A stretch of 64,000 nt of DNA from Tenericutes bacterium HGW-Tenericutes-2 (GTDB lineage Bacteria; Bacillota_I; Bacilli_A; Acholeplasmatales; Acholeplasmataceae), in NCBI GenBank assembly GCA_002839095.1, contig PGXL01000010.1, positions 83,360 through 147,359 of the forward strand, read 5' to 3'. The translations under genes and the position numbers were made by a program. Within the stretch, counting starts at the first letter, position 1, and every line of letters begins with the position of its first letter. The notes under the pieces are model-generated. The model made no database searches and was not told the origin of the DNA. It saw only the letters and a program-made list of their open reading frames with translations. Positions 9,314 through 20,765 of the stretch are shown piece after piece.

Positions 9314-10210
9314 TTATCTCCTTTTTAGTGCTCTAAGTTTTGCTGATTTACTTCTAGAGTTTCTATTCATTTCTTCCTCTGTTGGATATACTGGTTTTCT
9401 GGTAACAACCTCAAAATCAGAAAGATCCTTATTGATAATTGGTAGGTTTTTTGGAATGTCAGTTGTGCTCTCATCCTTAAAGAAATGCTTAACGATTCTA
9501 TCCTCTAAGGAATGGAAGGTTATAACAACTAATCTTCCGTCAGGGTTTAAAATATCTACAGCATCCTTTAATACAGTTTCTAGAACAGTAAGTTCATCAT
9601 TAACCGCTATACGAAGCGCTTGAAAGACTCTTTTTGATGAATGACCCTTTTCTTTATAATTGACTGAGTCACAGATTTTTACTAAATCCATTGTTGTTTT
9701 TAAAGGTCTTCTTTCAACTATTCTTTTCGCGATTTTAAATGAGTTTTTCTCTTCGCCGTAGACAAAAAATATACGAGCAAGCTCACTTGCTTCATAGGTA
9801 TTTAGGATAAACTCTGCAGTTATTTCTTGGTGCTGATCCATGCGCATATCTAGTGAGGTATCCTTTAAATAGGTGAACCCTCTTGTTTCATCATCAATTT
9901 GAAAAGAGGATAGACCTAAATCTAGTAGAAGTCCATCAATTTTATAGATTCCTTCTTCAGCTAATTTTTGCTTTAAATTTTTGAAATTGCTTTTGATAAT
10001 TTTATAGTTTTTATAGTTTTTTAAAACTTCATTTGCATATTGAATCGCGAAATCATCTTGATCAAATGCATATAAAAAACCATCTTTTAGATGATCTAAA
10101 ATCAATTTTGAGTGCCCAGCACCACCAAGTGTACCATCAACATAGATACCATTAGGCTTTATATTTAAATAGCTAATTGCTTCTTCTTTAAGTACAGTTT
10201 CATGCTTCAT
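9314..10210 (-). CDS. rsmH: 16S rRNA (cytosine-1402-N4)-methyltransferase RsmH
   Basis: 298 residues. The SAM-binding motif [12 protein letters not shown] is near residue 24, the catalytic region is [14 protein letters not shown], and [16 protein letters not shown] is the C-terminal signature. It methylates N4 of C1402 in the decoding centre of 16S rRNA. In most Firmicutes this gene (mraW) opens the dcw cluster between mraZ and ftsL. Here rpmF lies upstream and mgsA downstream, and no division or peptidoglycan gene is adjacent. That is consistent with a wall-less cell. Confidence 0.95.
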   Translation of the reverse strand: MKHETVLKEEAISYLNIKPNGIYVDGTLGGAGHSKLILDHLKDGFLYAFDQDDFAIQYANEVLKNYKNYKIIKSNFKNLKQKLAEEGIYKIDGLLLDLGLSSFQIDDETRGFTYLKDTSLDMRMDQHQEITAEFILNTYEASELARIFFVYGEEKNSFKIAKRIVERRPLKTTMDLVKICDSVNYKEKGHSSKRVFQALRIAVNDELTVLETVLKDAVDILNPDGRLVVITFHSLEDRIVKHFFKDESTTDIPKNLPIINKDLSDFEVVTRKPVYPTEEEMNRNSRSKSAKLRALKRR

Positions 10211-10242
10211 ATGTTATCAATCCTTTTTTATAGTTCATCTCT

Positions 10243-10248
10243 ATTATA
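10243..10248 (-). promoter_or_regulatory. -10 box of rsmH-mgsA
   Basis: Minus-strand TATAAT 33-38 bases upstream of the rsmH ATG, downstream of the rpmF terminator, so rsmH has its own start. Confidence 0.45.
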
Positions 10249-10288
10249 TATGATAAATTTATATATTTTCATTTTAAAGAAAGAAAAA

Positions 10289-10304
10289 GGTGCCTGTTGG
10301 CACC
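10289..10304 (-). terminator. Terminator after rpmF
   Basis: Perfect stem GGTGCC / GGCACC with a TGTT loop, followed on the minus strand by a T-rich tail, 6 bases after the rpmF stop. Confidence 0.85.
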
Positions 10305-10309
10305 CTTCC

Positions 10310-10501
10310 TTAATCCTTCTTGGATTCCTTCTTGGTTAAAACCTGTTGTCCTTTGTAATAACCACTGTTTGGTGTAACACGGTGTGGTAATGTGAATTCA
10401 CCAGTCTGTGGGCAAACAACTAATGCAGGAGCAGTAAGTTTGAAGTGTGTTCTTCTCTTTCTCTTTGCAGTTTTACCCGTTCTACGAAATGGAACAGCCA
10501 T
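10310..10501 (-). CDS. rpmF: 50S ribosomal protein L32
   Basis: 63 residues. It opens [17 protein letters not shown], the highly conserved L32 N-terminus, and continues [21 protein letters not shown]. Only one Cys (Cys-Pro) of the zinc-binding set seen in some L32 proteins is present, so it is the zinc-free form. It is the second gene of yceD-rpmF, an arrangement widely conserved in bacteria, and is closed by a terminator. Confidence 0.96.
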   Translation of the reverse strand: MAVPFRRTGKTAKRKRRTHFKLTAPALVVCPQTGEFTLPHRVTPNSGYYKGQQVLTKKESKKD

Positions 10502-10512
10502 CTGTTCACCTC

Positions 10513-10944
10513 CTATTTTTTCACTATCTTATCTAAATCAGCAAATGCAGGATGTGGGCTTTTCTCTGGTTCAAAAGAAGCTTCATTAGCATCTGGATGA
10601 TAGATGGTATAAGGTTTTTCGGATAGTATGTATCCGAAGATTATGTCTTCAAGCTCTAAAGGATCTTCGAATGGAAAATCAGCTTCTTCAGTAGTTCCAA
10701 ATATAATGACTTCATCGAAGCTCATTTCATAAGGTACTGGCTTTAATGTCTTTGAGCATGCTAGCTCCATATTGACATCGACATGAATGTTCATTGTGAG
10801 CTCATCATGTTTAAAAAATATATCCGCTTTAACTTTTGCTGGTTCAATAGATAATACCTCTACTGAATCTTTAATCATTTTCGAATAATCAATGACAAGA
10901 TCAATTGAGGTTTTCTCTTTTAACTCATGGATTGAATATTTCAT
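10513..10944 (-). CDS. YceD/DUF177 family protein
   Basis: 143 residues with the DUF177 layout. An N-terminal beta-rich part is followed by [20 protein letters not shown], where family members usually carry an LxCxRCL-type motif (here a single Cys). An acidic central stretch ([21 protein letters not shown]) and the PYTIYHPD segment follow. YceD proteins are encoded next to rpmF in most bacteria and are linked to 23S rRNA accumulation; the exact role is unsettled. The gene is 11 bases upstream of rpmF and surely co-transcribed. Confidence 0.8.
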   Translation of the reverse strand: MKYSIHELKEKTSIDLVIDYSKMIKDSVEVLSIEPAKVKADIFFKHDELTMNIHVDVNMELACSKTLKPVPYEMSFDEVIIFGTTEEADFPFEDPLELEDIIFGYILSEKPYTIYHPDANEASFEPEKSPHPAFADLDKIVKK

Positions 10945-11014
10945 AATATCACCTCAACGAAAGTATTATACATAATAATTTGATAAAAGTCAATCAATTG
11001 AATACATTTTAAAA

Positions 11015-11029
11015 AACCCCAGTGGGGTT
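11015..11029 (-). terminator. Terminator after the Lys/Glu-rich hypothetical gene
   Basis: AACCCC / GGGGTT with an AGT loop, followed on the minus strand by TTTT. It abuts the stop codon of the gene ending at 11031. Confidence 0.8.
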
Positions 11030-11030
11030 C

Positions 11031-11759
11031 TTAAAGTTTACGGCTTGTACGCACTTTGCTCTTTAAAATTTCTAGTATTTTGGATTCTGTTTCAGTGAGT
11101 AAAGTATTTAATTCATATTCAGAATGTATATGGTGATTTCTTAGGTGGAATGGGACGATTGTTCCATCAGCTAAGCCAATCTCAAGATCTAACATGATAT
11201 ATTTCGGATGGTCATTGTTATCATATTTTATCGAGGTTTCCATGTGAACAACATCAAAATAATTGAATTCTCCAGCGACATCGAATGCTATATGTCCATT
11301 TCTATGATCGACATTTGCTTGATGGTAAAATAAAGAGTCTAATCCAAAGAATAAAACGGTAACAAGTGCTTGGTCATAAAGTAATGTATAAGTTCCATCA
11401 GGTTTTTTATCTAAACGATATGAAACCTTTCCTTTATGATCAAATGCATCAGGCACTGTAATCACTATTAAGGATTCATAGTCTGATTCTTTGATTGAAG
11501 AGAGCTGGTGTGCACGATTGATGACATGCTTATAGTCTTCATGAAGCATATCCTCATAGGAATCCTCTGCACGTCCTGAAAATTTCTTAAAATATTTAGA
11601 TGTGTATTTAGAACGGTTTTTAGGTTTTTTAGGTTTTTTTTCAACGGGTTCTTTGATCTTATCAGCTTTGACTTTCTTGCCTTTAGGTTCTTCAGTCAAT
11701 TCATCTTCAATAAATTCTTCATTTTCGATAGATTGATTCTTATTCTTCTTTTCTTTCAT
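11031..11759 (-). CDS. Hypothetical protein with a charged N-terminal tail
   Basis: 242 residues. The first 60 residues are almost entirely Lys, Glu, Asn and Pro (runs such as KKPKKPKNR) and are probably disordered. The remaining 180 residues are folded-looking with no signal peptide or membrane span. Recognisable local features are an acidic/aromatic mix, HRNGHIAFDVAGEF, and a C-terminal ETESKILEILKSKVR helix. I do not recognise a family. It is transcribed alone, with its own terminator. The basic/acidic tail could bind nucleic acid or membranes, but this is speculation. Confidence 0.7.
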   Translation of the reverse strand: MKEKKNKNQSIENEEFIEDELTEEPKGKKVKADKIKEPVEKKPKKPKNRSKYTSKYFKKFSGRAEDSYEDMLHEDYKHVINRAHQLSSIKESDYESLIVITVPDAFDHKGKVSYRLDKKPDGTYTLLYDQALVTVLFFGLDSLFYHQANVDHRNGHIAFDVAGEFNYFDVVHMETSIKYDNNDHPKYIMLDLEIGLADGTIVPFHLRNHHIHSEYELNTLLTETESKILEILKSKVRTSRKL

Positions 11760-11868
11760 GGCAATACCACCTTTCGCCTTCTATTCTATTTTAACAAATA
11801 TTTAAAATACTAGTCAACTTTTCGTATGCTTTTGGATGATATTTATCAAATATCACGCATGTTTAATG

Positions 11869-12858
11869 TTATTCTCCTAAAATGCCTTCAAATAACAGGT
11901 TTTTAAAGTCTTCTGTCTTGGAATCCAATATATAATCTTCTATTGAATGTTCGCTTAATATGCGGGAAATGTTTGCTTTATCATAGGGTAAATCAATAAA
12001 TTTCTCTTCAAACTCTAATAATTGTTTTTTGTCAAAAAAATCTCCTTGGATCGCCAAGTTTTTAATGACTCCTTCTGCTAAATCAAGCTTAATCTCAAAT
12101 AGACCACCTGGTATTCTCTTTTTAAGTATTTTAGTATAGGCAGGTTGTTTTTTATAAATCCATTCCTTTGTCTGATATTTTTTTGATAATTCGTGGATTT
12201 CTTTAATCTCTTGGTCACTTAAAACGTAGGTTTGATTGGTCAATGTATTTTCAAAATGCTTAATCAACTGTTCTTGAGTGAGTCCCTTCAAATAAGGCTT
12301 TAGATTGGTCACTCTAGATCTTACAGAATCTATACCTTTAGATACTAATTTTTCATCACTTGGCGAGATTGCTCTAACCATCGTCTCTAAATCACAATCA
12401 TAAAGAAAAGTTCCATGCATTAGCATGCCATACTTATTTTGTAAAAATGCATTTCCAGATATTTTTTTTCCATCGAATAACAAATCGTTCCGACCTGAAA
12501 ACTCGATATTTATATCAAGCAATTTCATTGATTCGATAATCTTTGATAAATAGGTTTTAAATGTGAATTCTTTATTTGTTCTTTTAGTAACAATTGAAAA
12601 CATCGTATTTCTGTGATCGGCATAAACACAACCACCACCGGTAGGTCTACGATACACATCAATATTGTTCTCTTTTAGAAAATCTAAATTCACTTCATTT
12701 TCTATGACTTGATTTTTCCCAATGACAACTCCGTGGATTTCCCAAGTAAAGAAAAATGTTTCATCATTTTTAAGTAATTTTGTTAATACATATTCCTCTA
12801 GTGCGAAATAAAAATATGGCTTCAAATTTCCTTCATTATTATGTCTAATTAGAATCAT
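11869..12858 (-). CDS. lplA: Lipoate-protein ligase A
   Basis: 329 residues. The N-terminal BPL/LplA catalytic domain shows VIGKNQ, the RRPTGGGCVYAD lipoyl-AMP-binding motif near residues 71-82, and DLLFDGKKISGNAF. The C-terminal 85-90 residues form the small LplA accessory domain. It activates free lipoate with ATP and attaches it to E2 subunits of 2-oxoacid dehydrogenases and to GcvH. A scavenging ligase fits an organism that takes lipoate from its environment. It lies alone between a hypothetical gene and a divergent plus-strand operon. Confidence 0.93.
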   Translation of the reverse strand: MILIRHNNEGNLKPYFYFALEEYVLTKLLKNDETFFFTWEIHGVVIGKNQVIENEVNLDFLKENNIDVYRRPTGGGCVYADHRNTMFSIVTKRTNKEFTFKTYLSKIIESMKLLDINIEFSGRNDLLFDGKKISGNAFLQNKYGMLMHGTFLYDCDLETMVRAISPSDEKLVSKGIDSVRSRVTNLKPYLKGLTQEQLIKHFENTLTNQTYVLSDQEIKEIHELSKKYQTKEWIYKKQPAYTKILKKRIPGGLFEIKLDLAEGVIKNLAIQGDFFDKKQLLEFEEKFIDLPYDKANISRILSEHSIEDYILDSKTEDFKNLLFEGILGE

Positions 12859-12988
12859 AAATTTCCTCCAAAAAGGTATTTTTCTAAATTAATTATAACA
12901 TGGTTGCTCATGATAATGAAACATAGAGACTTTTATAGAAGAAATAATTAAAAATGAGCATATTTTCACGATTAACAAGTTAGCAAAA

Positions 12989-13017
12989 TAGAAAATCTAA
13001 AGTAATAATGATATAAT
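12989..13017 (+). promoter_or_regulatory. Promoter of the DUF2177 / FakA-DegV / DUF1295 operon
   Basis: TAGAAA (12989-12994), a 17-bp spacer, then TATAAT (13012-13017) preceded by TGA, which gives an extended -10. A GGAGGG ribosome binding site precedes the ATG at 13042. Confidence 0.55.
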
Positions 13018-13041
13018 GAATATAAATAAAGGAGGGTTCTT

Positions 13042-13443
13042 ATGCTACTTTTTCTAAAGCTTTATGCAATTTCATTTGTTATCTTTTTTGCTATTGATTT
13101 ACTCTGGTTAGGTATTATTGCTAAAAACATTTATCAAAAATACATAGGTGAGTTATTAAAACCAGATGTCAATTGGGTTGCAGCAATTTTATTCTATCTT
13201 TTATTTATTGGAGGGCTTGTAATATTCGTCTTAATGCCCGCCGTAGATGCTGGTTCATGGGTAAAAGCACTTCTACTTGGTGCCTTGTTCGGATTCATTA
13301 CATATGCGACCTATGATTTAACAAATCTTGCTACATTAAAGGGTTGGCCAATTCAAATAACAATTATTGATTTAATTTGGGGAACATTCCTTGGTGCTTC
13401 AACAAGCACATTGTCCTATTTAGTTTATAAACTTATATTTTAA
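13042..13443 (+). CDS. DUF2177 family membrane protein
   Basis: 133 residues with four hydrophobic segments. The conserved family stretch YATYDLTNLATLKGWP is near residues 94-109 and an acidic residue lies in the first span (IDLLW). This matches DUF2177 membrane proteins, whose function is unknown. It is the first gene of a three-gene operon with FakA-DegV and a DUF1295 protein, both linked to lipids, so a role in lipid or fatty-acid handling is a reasonable guess only. Confidence 0.75.
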   Translation: MLLFLKLYAISFVIFFAIDLLWLGIIAKNIYQKYIGELLKPDVNWVAAILFYLLFIGGLVIFVLMPAVDAGSWVKALLLGALFGFITYATYDLTNLATLKGWPIQITIIDLIWGTFLGASTSTLSYLVYKLIF

Positions 13444-13453
13444 GAGGTGAATG

Positions 13454-15229
13454 ATGACTACATCCGTGTTAACAAATGAATTAATCTACAAATCATTTAT
13501 TATTGGTGCTAAAAATGTTATTCAAGAAAAAAACAGCTTGAATGCCATCAATGTGTTTCCAGTACCCGATGGAGATACAGGAAGTAATCTTGCATCCATG
13601 ATGACAAGCATTATTGAAAAATCAGTTTTAGGTGAGACAAGTGAAGAAACTATTCAATCCATCGCTGATGCAGCGATTGTTGGTGCTAGAGGTAACTCTG
13701 GTATTATCTTTGCACAATACATCCATGGGTTCTCAAAGGGTGTAAAAAATGATGTCCTCGATACCGATACATTCGTTGAAAATGCATCCAGTGCTGCAGA
13801 TTATGCATATCAGTCTATTTCAAAGCCTGTTGAAGGTACGATGATTACAGTCATGCGCACATGGGCAAATGCACTCCGTGAATTTAAGCATGCGGCATCA
13901 TCCTTTTTAGATCTTCTTAATCATGCCTTTGAATCAGCGAAAGAGGAGCTTGCAAGAACACCTGAAAAGCTAGCTGTTCTAAAGGAAAATAAAGTTGTTG
14001 ATGCTGGTGCTAAAGGCTTTGTACACTTTATTGAAGGCTTTGTTAAAGCACTTAAGGGTGAAGATGTCGAAATTCATACTGAAGTTGAAAAAATTAATGA
14101 GCTCCATGTAGAACATTTAGAAGATTCACTCCACAGATATTGTACAGAAGCATTACTTAGAGGTAAAAATCTAAATTTAGAACAAATGAGAGCTGAATTA
14201 GAAAAGCTTGGTGATTCACTGGTTGTTGCAGGTAGTGAAAGAACTGCTAGAGTTCATATTCATACCGATCACCCTGATGAAGTATTTGCATATATTGCTA
14301 GTATGTCAAATATTAGTGAACAAAAGGTCGATGATATGAAGCGTCAATTTGAAGCAGCAAATCATCGTAAATATCCTATTGCTATCGTCACTGATTCCAT
14401 CGCAGATTTACCTGATGAAATGATTGATAATTATCAAATCCATCAATTCCCTATAAGTTTACTCATCAATGATACAACCTATTATGATAAGGTCACGATT
14501 AGAAGTGAAAGATTCTATAAGATGATGGATTCATTAAAGGTTTATCCAACGTCAAGTCAACCAAATGCGAAAAGCTTGGAGAACTTCTTCTCATTTTTAA
14601 CAACATATTATAAGGAAGTTGTTGTTTTAACTGTTTCTAAGGAAATGAGTGGAACCTATCAAGCATTTGTGGAAGCTGCATCTAAGTTTAATGATGCGAA
14701 GATTCATGTAATCAACACAAAACAAAACTCTGGAGCTGAAGGCTTACTTGTTTTAAAAACTGCTGAGCTTATCCAAAGTGGAAAATCCTATGAGGAAGTC
14801 ATTGCTGAAGTTGAAAAATTAAGAGAACAAACCAAAATACTTGTTAGCGTTAAAACATTAAAATATATGGTTAGATCTGGTAGAGTGTCTAAAGTTACTG
14901 GAATTGCAGGAAAAATCATGAATTTGAAGCCTGTAATTTCAATTGATAATGATGGAAAAGGGATTATATTTGATAAGGGATTAAGCATTAAATCCAGCAA
15001 TAAAAAGATTTTCAAGCATGTTAAAGAAGTTCAAGATACTTATGGTATTGAATCCTATGCAATCGTTCATGCGAATGCTTGGGATAGAGCTAAGGATTAT
15101 GAAGAAATATACACATCCTTAATAGGCAAGAAGCCTACTTATGTGATGGATATTTCAACAGTTGTAGCAATGAGCGCTGGTATAGGAACAGTTGCGATTG
15201 CCTACATCAGAAATGAGGATAAAAAATAA
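13454..15229 (+). CDS. Fused fatty acid kinase: DhaL/FakA-type domain plus DegV/FakB-type domain
   Basis: 591 residues from the second of two adjacent ATGs, which has better spacing from AGAGG (13443-13447). Residues about 1-200 are a DhaL (DAK2) domain with [18 protein letters not shown] and GARGNSGII, the Mg-ADP binding motifs. After a linker of about 100 residues, residues about 310-590 are a DegV domain ([36 protein letters not shown]). Classical FakA is a kinase that phosphorylates fatty acids carried by a separate DegV protein, FakB. Here both are one chain. The FakA middle and C-terminal domain seems shortened. The product, acyl phosphate, would feed phospholipid synthesis from scavenged fatty acids. 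Confidence 0.85.
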   Translation: MTTSVLTNELIYKSFIIGAKNVIQEKNSLNAINVFPVPDGDTGSNLASMMTSIIEKSVLGETSEETIQSIADAAIVGARGNSGIIFAQYIHGFSKGVKNDVLDTDTFVENASSAADYAYQSISKPVEGTMITVMRTWANALREFKHAASSFLDLLNHAFESAKEELARTPEKLAVLKENKVVDAGAKGFVHFIEGFVKALKGEDVEIHTEVEKINELHVEHLEDSLHRYCTEALLRGKNLNLEQMRAELEKLGDSLVVAGSERTARVHIHTDHPDEVFAYIASMSNISEQKVDDMKRQFEAANHRKYPIAIVTDSIADLPDEMIDNYQIHQFPISLLINDTTYYDKVTIRSERFYKMMDSLKVYPTSSQPNAKSLENFFSFLTTYYKEVVVLTVSKEMSGTYQAFVEAASKFNDAKIHVINTKQNSGAEGLLVLKTAELIQSGKSYEEVIAEVEKLREQTKILVSVKTLKYMVRSGRVSKVTGIAGKIMNLKPVISIDNDGKGIIFDKGLSIKSSNKKIFKHVKEVQDTYGIESYAIVHANAWDRAKDYEEIYTSLIGKKPTYVMDISTVVAMSAGIGTVAIAYIRNEDKK

Positions 15230-16008
15230 TGTTATTTTTAGTCAATGCAGTTGCATTGTTCGTATTTTTTAATATATTTTTCGTTATTGCTCAACTCAAA
15301 AAGAATAATGGGATTGCTGATATGGCATGGGGTTTAGGATTTGTAGTTGTTGCAATCACTTCACTTATTTTCACTGGAAATTACTCGGTTCAAGCCTTAG
15401 CAGTCACATTACTTGTTCTATTATGGGGATTTAGACTATTCTTCTACATTGGTCTAAGAAACTGGTCTAAGCCTGAGGATTTCAGATATGTTGAAATGCG
15501 TAAGAAATGGAAAACAAATGTAGCACTCAAGGCATATCTCATTGTCTTTATGCTTCAAATGTCATTTTTATATATCATTTCACTTCCAATCCAGCTTGTT
15601 AATTTTGTTGAAGTTACTCTAGATTTAACTGGTTATATTATTGTTGGATTAGGAGTATTCCTATGGTTGATTGGATTCTATTTTGAAGCAGTTGGCGACC
15701 AACAGCTTAAGAATTTCAAGAAAAATCCTGAAAATAAGGGAAAGATTATGAGCTCGGGATTATGGAAATATACAAGACATCCAAATTACTTTGGTGAAGC
15801 TTTGATGTGGTGGAGTGTATGGGTTGTTTCTATGTCAACACTATCAATAACTAGTCTTTATGGAATTGTAGGTCCTTTATTTATTACTTACTTACTACTT
15901 TATGTTTCAGGTGTTCCATTACTTGAAAAGAAATACAAGAATAATGAAGCTTTTCAAGCCTATGCGAAAAAAACTTCGATTTTCTTCCCGCTACCACCTA
16001 AAAAATAA
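15229..16008 (+). CDS. DUF1295 family membrane protein (steroid-reductase/ICMT-like fold)
   Basis: 259 residues and about six spans. The C-terminal signature [22 protein letters not shown] is the hallmark of DUF1295 and of the related isoprenylcysteine methyltransferase and 5-alpha-reductase families. NADP or SAM is bound at this motif in relatives. The start overlaps the stop of the FakA-DegV gene by one base (TAATG), so translation is coupled. It may modify lipids, but the substrate is unknown. A strong terminator follows. Confidence 0.8.
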   Translation: MLFLVNAVALFVFFNIFFVIAQLKKNNGIADMAWGLGFVVVAITSLIFTGNYSVQALAVTLLVLLWGFRLFFYIGLRNWSKPEDFRYVEMRKKWKTNVALKAYLIVFMLQMSFLYIISLPIQLVNFVEVTLDLTGYIIVGLGVFLWLIGFYFEAVGDQQLKNFKKNPENKGKIMSSGLWKYTRHPNYFGEALMWWSVWVVSMSTLSITSLYGIVGPLFITYLLLYVSGVPLLEKKYKNNEAFQAYAKKTSIFFPLPPKK

Positions 16009-16016
16009 TAAAGAAA

Positions 16017-16039
16017 AAAACCAGAAAAAATCTGGTTTT
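16017..16039. terminator. Bidirectional terminator between DUF1295 gene and dnaJ
   Basis: AAAACCAGA / TCTGGTTTT with an AAAAA loop and T/A runs on both sides. It closes two convergent operons. Confidence 0.88.
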
Positions 16040-16059
16040 TTTTATCTTCTTTCATCAAA

Positions 16060-17184
16060 TTAGTTTTTAAACATATTTTTGAATTTTTCCCAATTTGATT
16101 CTTTATCCTTTTTTTCTAATCTTTCTAAATCTTCATAAAGCTTCTTTTCAGCATTGGAAATATTCTTAGGTGTTTTCACTTGAATCACAACCTGTTGATC
16201 ACCTTTTCGTTTAGATCGAACGTTTGCTACACCCTTTTCACGCATTCTAAGAATGGTTCCATGCTCAATGCCCGCTGGAATTTTTAAATCAACGTCACCA
16301 TAAATGGTAGGTATTTCAACAGTGGCTCCTAATACTGCTTGCGTAAATGTTATTGGAACCTCAAGGATGATATCATCACCTTGTCTTTGGAATACTTTAT
16401 GAGGTCTAACTCTGAAGTTAAGGAATAAATCTCCTTTTTCTCCACCCTTAGTTCCTCCTGAACCATATCCAGCAACCTTTAAGGACATGTTATTATCGAC
16501 ACCTGCTGGAATATTAACATCCACAGTTTTCTGATTTTTAACTCTACCTTTACCGTTACATGTATTACAACGTTTTTTAATAATTTTACCAGCACCACCG
16601 CATTTTGGACAAACCTGTTGTGTACGCATCGCACCAAACATCGTGCGCTGCTCTACATTGATAAATCCATCTCCATGACAGCGGTCACAGGCTTCGATAT
16701 CCTTGCTGGATTCAGCTCCTGAGCCGTGACAAACATGACATTCTTCATCCACTTCAACATTGATGGTTTTTTTAGTACCTAAAACAGCATCCATAAAATC
16801 AATGGTCATTGTGCGTTCTAAATCATCACCGCGCTGTGGTCCATTGTAGTTTTGTTGCGAACGAGTTCTTCCTCCACCACCAAAAAATTGGCTGAATATA
16901 TCGGAGAATCCTCCCATATCACCAAAGCCACCAAAGCCCTGTCCACCAGCTCCACCAAAAGGATTACCTTGGTGACCATATTGGTCATATCCAGCTCTCT
17001 TTTGTGGATCGCTTAATGTATCATAAGCTTCTTGAACCTCTTTAAATTTAACTTCCGCATCATGTTCCTTAGAAACGTCTGGATGATATTTCTTCGCTAA
17101 TCCACGATACGCTTTTTTTATTTCATCATCTGACGCACTCTTGGAAATCCCAAGGACGTCATAGTAATCTCTTTTATCTGCCAT
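16060..17184 (-). CDS. dnaJ: Chaperone protein DnaJ (Hsp40)
   Basis: 374 residues with full type I architecture. The J domain carries KKYHPDVSKEH (HPD at about 34-36) and a Gly/Phe-rich linker covers about 75-115. A zinc domain has all four repeats CHVCHGSG, CDRCHGDG, CPKCGGAG and CNTCNGKG. The C-terminal substrate-binding beta-domains and a dimerisation tail follow. It delivers unfolded clients to DnaK and stimulates its ATPase. It is the last gene of hrcA-grpE-dnaK-dnaJ, 50 bases behind dnaK. Confidence 0.97.
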   Translation of the reverse strand: MADKRDYYDVLGISKSASDDEIKKAYRGLAKKYHPDVSKEHDAEVKFKEVQEAYDTLSDPQKRAGYDQYGHQGNPFGGAGGQGFGGFGDMGGFSDIFSQFFGGGGRTRSQQNYNGPQRGDDLERTMTIDFMDAVLGTKKTINVEVDEECHVCHGSGAESSKDIEACDRCHGDGFINVEQRTMFGAMRTQQVCPKCGGAGKIIKKRCNTCNGKGRVKNQKTVDVNIPAGVDNNMSLKVAGYGSGGTKGGEKGDLFLNFRVRPHKVFQRQGDDIILEVPITFTQAVLGATVEIPTIYGDVDLKIPAGIEHGTILRMREKGVANVRSKRKGDQQVVIQVKTPKNISNAEKKLYEDLERLEKKDKESNWEKFKNMFKN

Positions 17185-17234
17185 AACATCAACTCCATAG
17201 TTTAAAGTAGGACAAAAGTCCTACTTAATTATTT

Positions 17235-19617
<2,383 letters not shown>

Positions 19618-19629
19618 TGTTATCATCCT

Positions 19630-20643
19630 TTACTTTTTATATAATTTGCCTATGTTGCTTGCGATGTATTCCACTAAAGGGATGACCTTGCTGTAATCCA
19701 TTCTAGTCGGTCCTAAGACGGCAATTGTGCCATGCTCTAAATCGCTAATTCGGTACGGAATTGAAATCATGGTGCAATTTTCCATCGGTATGAGCTGTAA
19801 GTCACTGCCAAACCTTATACTTAATCCTTCGTGATCACCAATTAATTTAACTAACTCTCTTCGATCAAGCATTTCAACAAAGTTCTTGATATGCCTTACA
19901 TTATGAAACTCAGGCTGTTCAAAGACATTGGTAACACCAGATAGATAGAAATTTTCTTCAGCAAATTTAGAAAACGCGTGAATAAATGAGTGGACAAGCT
20001 GTGTTTGATACTCAATAAATGACTCGATTTCAGTTTTCGCAAATTCTGCTTCTAAAATATCCTTAGCTTCTGTAATCAATCGATCTCTTAATAAATCATC
20101 TAATGTCTTAATGACTTCCTTTAAATCATTAATCTTCATCGTATCAGGGATTGTAATATTTTGGTGTTGAACATGTCCTTGATCGGTAACAATTAAGATA
20201 ACTGCATCATGCTCTCCGAGCGGAATGAAATCAATTTTCTTAATCGTAGACATTTGATGTGTTGGACCAACTGCCATCGCAGTATAGTTTGTAAGCTCTG
20301 ATAATAAATGAATTGCTTCTTCAACCGCTTGTTCTCTACCAAGTTTATTCTTGAAAAATATTTCATCAATCAAAGGAAATTTATCGACAACCTCAGAATC
20401 TCTTGTTACTAAATGCTCGACATAATAGCGGTAGCCCATTTCAGAGGGAACGCGACCACTTGATGTGTGCGTTTTTTCTAAATAACCTAAATCTTCGAGT
20501 TGCGCCATGTCATAACGTAATGTTGCACTAGAAAAATTCAGATAAGGCATCTGGGTGAGTGCTTTTGATCCTACTGGTTGGGCATCCTTGACATAAGTTT
20601 CAATGATGGCTTTCAGTATCAGTTTTTGTCTGCTGGTAATCAT
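19630..20643 (-). CDS. hrcA: Heat-inducible transcription repressor HrcA
   Basis: 337 residues. The N-terminal winged helix has ITSRQKLILKAIIETYV, PVGSKAL and FSSATLRYDMAQLEDLGYL, and is followed by the family-typical HTSSGRVPSEMGYRYYV. The rest is the GAF-like inducer domain and its insert. HrcA binds CIRCE and is released when GroEL is busy with unfolded protein. Two CIRCE-like sites flank its own promoter. It is the first gene of the dnaK operon. Confidence 0.96.
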   Translation of the reverse strand: MITSRQKLILKAIIETYVKDAQPVGSKALTQMPYLNFSSATLRYDMAQLEDLGYLEKTHTSSGRVPSEMGYRYYVEHLVTRDSEVVDKFPLIDEIFFKNKLGREQAVEEAIHLLSELTNYTAMAVGPTHQMSTIKKIDFIPLGEHDAVILIVTDQGHVQHQNITIPDTMKINDLKEVIKTLDDLLRDRLITEAKDILEAEFAKTEIESFIEYQTQLVHSFIHAFSKFAEENFYLSGVTNVFEQPEFHNVRHIKNFVEMLDRRELVKLIGDHEGLSIRFGSDLQLIPMENCTMISIPYRISDLEHGTIAVLGPTRMDYSKVIPLVEYIASNIGKLYKK

Positions 20644-20656
20644 TCGTACACCTCAT

Positions 20657-20683
20657 TTAGCACTCATTTGGGTTTTGTGCCAA
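20657..20683. promoter_or_regulatory. CIRCE operator 1 (HrcA site)
   Basis: TTAGCACTC - 9 bases - TTGTGCCAA. The left half is identical to consensus (9/9); the right half matches GAGTGCTAA at 6 of 9. It begins 5 bases downstream of the hrcA -10 box and so covers the transcription start. Confidence 0.85.
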
Positions 20684-20687
20684 CTTT

Positions 20688-20716
20688 ATTGTATTATAAT
20701 TGATTGGCACTGTCAA
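20688..20716 (-). promoter_or_regulatory. Promoter of hrcA-grpE-dnaK-dnaJ
   Basis: Minus-strand TTGACA (20716-20711), a 17-bp spacer, and TACAAT (20693-20688): a near-consensus sigma-70-type promoter. It lies between and partly under two CIRCE-like operators. Confidence 0.8.
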
Positions 20717-20730
20717 GTATTATGTGCTAT
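20704..20730. promoter_or_regulatory. CIRCE-like operator 2 over the -35 box
   Basis: TTGGCACTG - 9 bases - ATGTGCTAT. The halves match TTAGCACTC and GAGTGCTAA at 7/9 and 6/9 with exactly the CIRCE spacing, and the element covers the -35 hexamer. More degenerate than operator 1. Confidence 0.6.
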
Positions 20731-20747
20731 TTTCCACAAAAAAATAA

Positions 20748-20765
20748 AAGACACTTAAGTGTCTT
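20748..20765 (-). terminator. Terminator after the MBL-fold hydrolase
   Basis: Perfect palindrome AAGACACTT / AAGTGTCTT that overlaps the stop codon of the MBL gene and is followed on the minus strand by a T-rich stretch. Confidence 0.8.

Noticed and set aside
11840..11856. GATATTT/AAATATC hairpin near the lplA end
   Set aside because: No T-run follows on either strand, and the stem is A+T only, so I do not call it a terminator.
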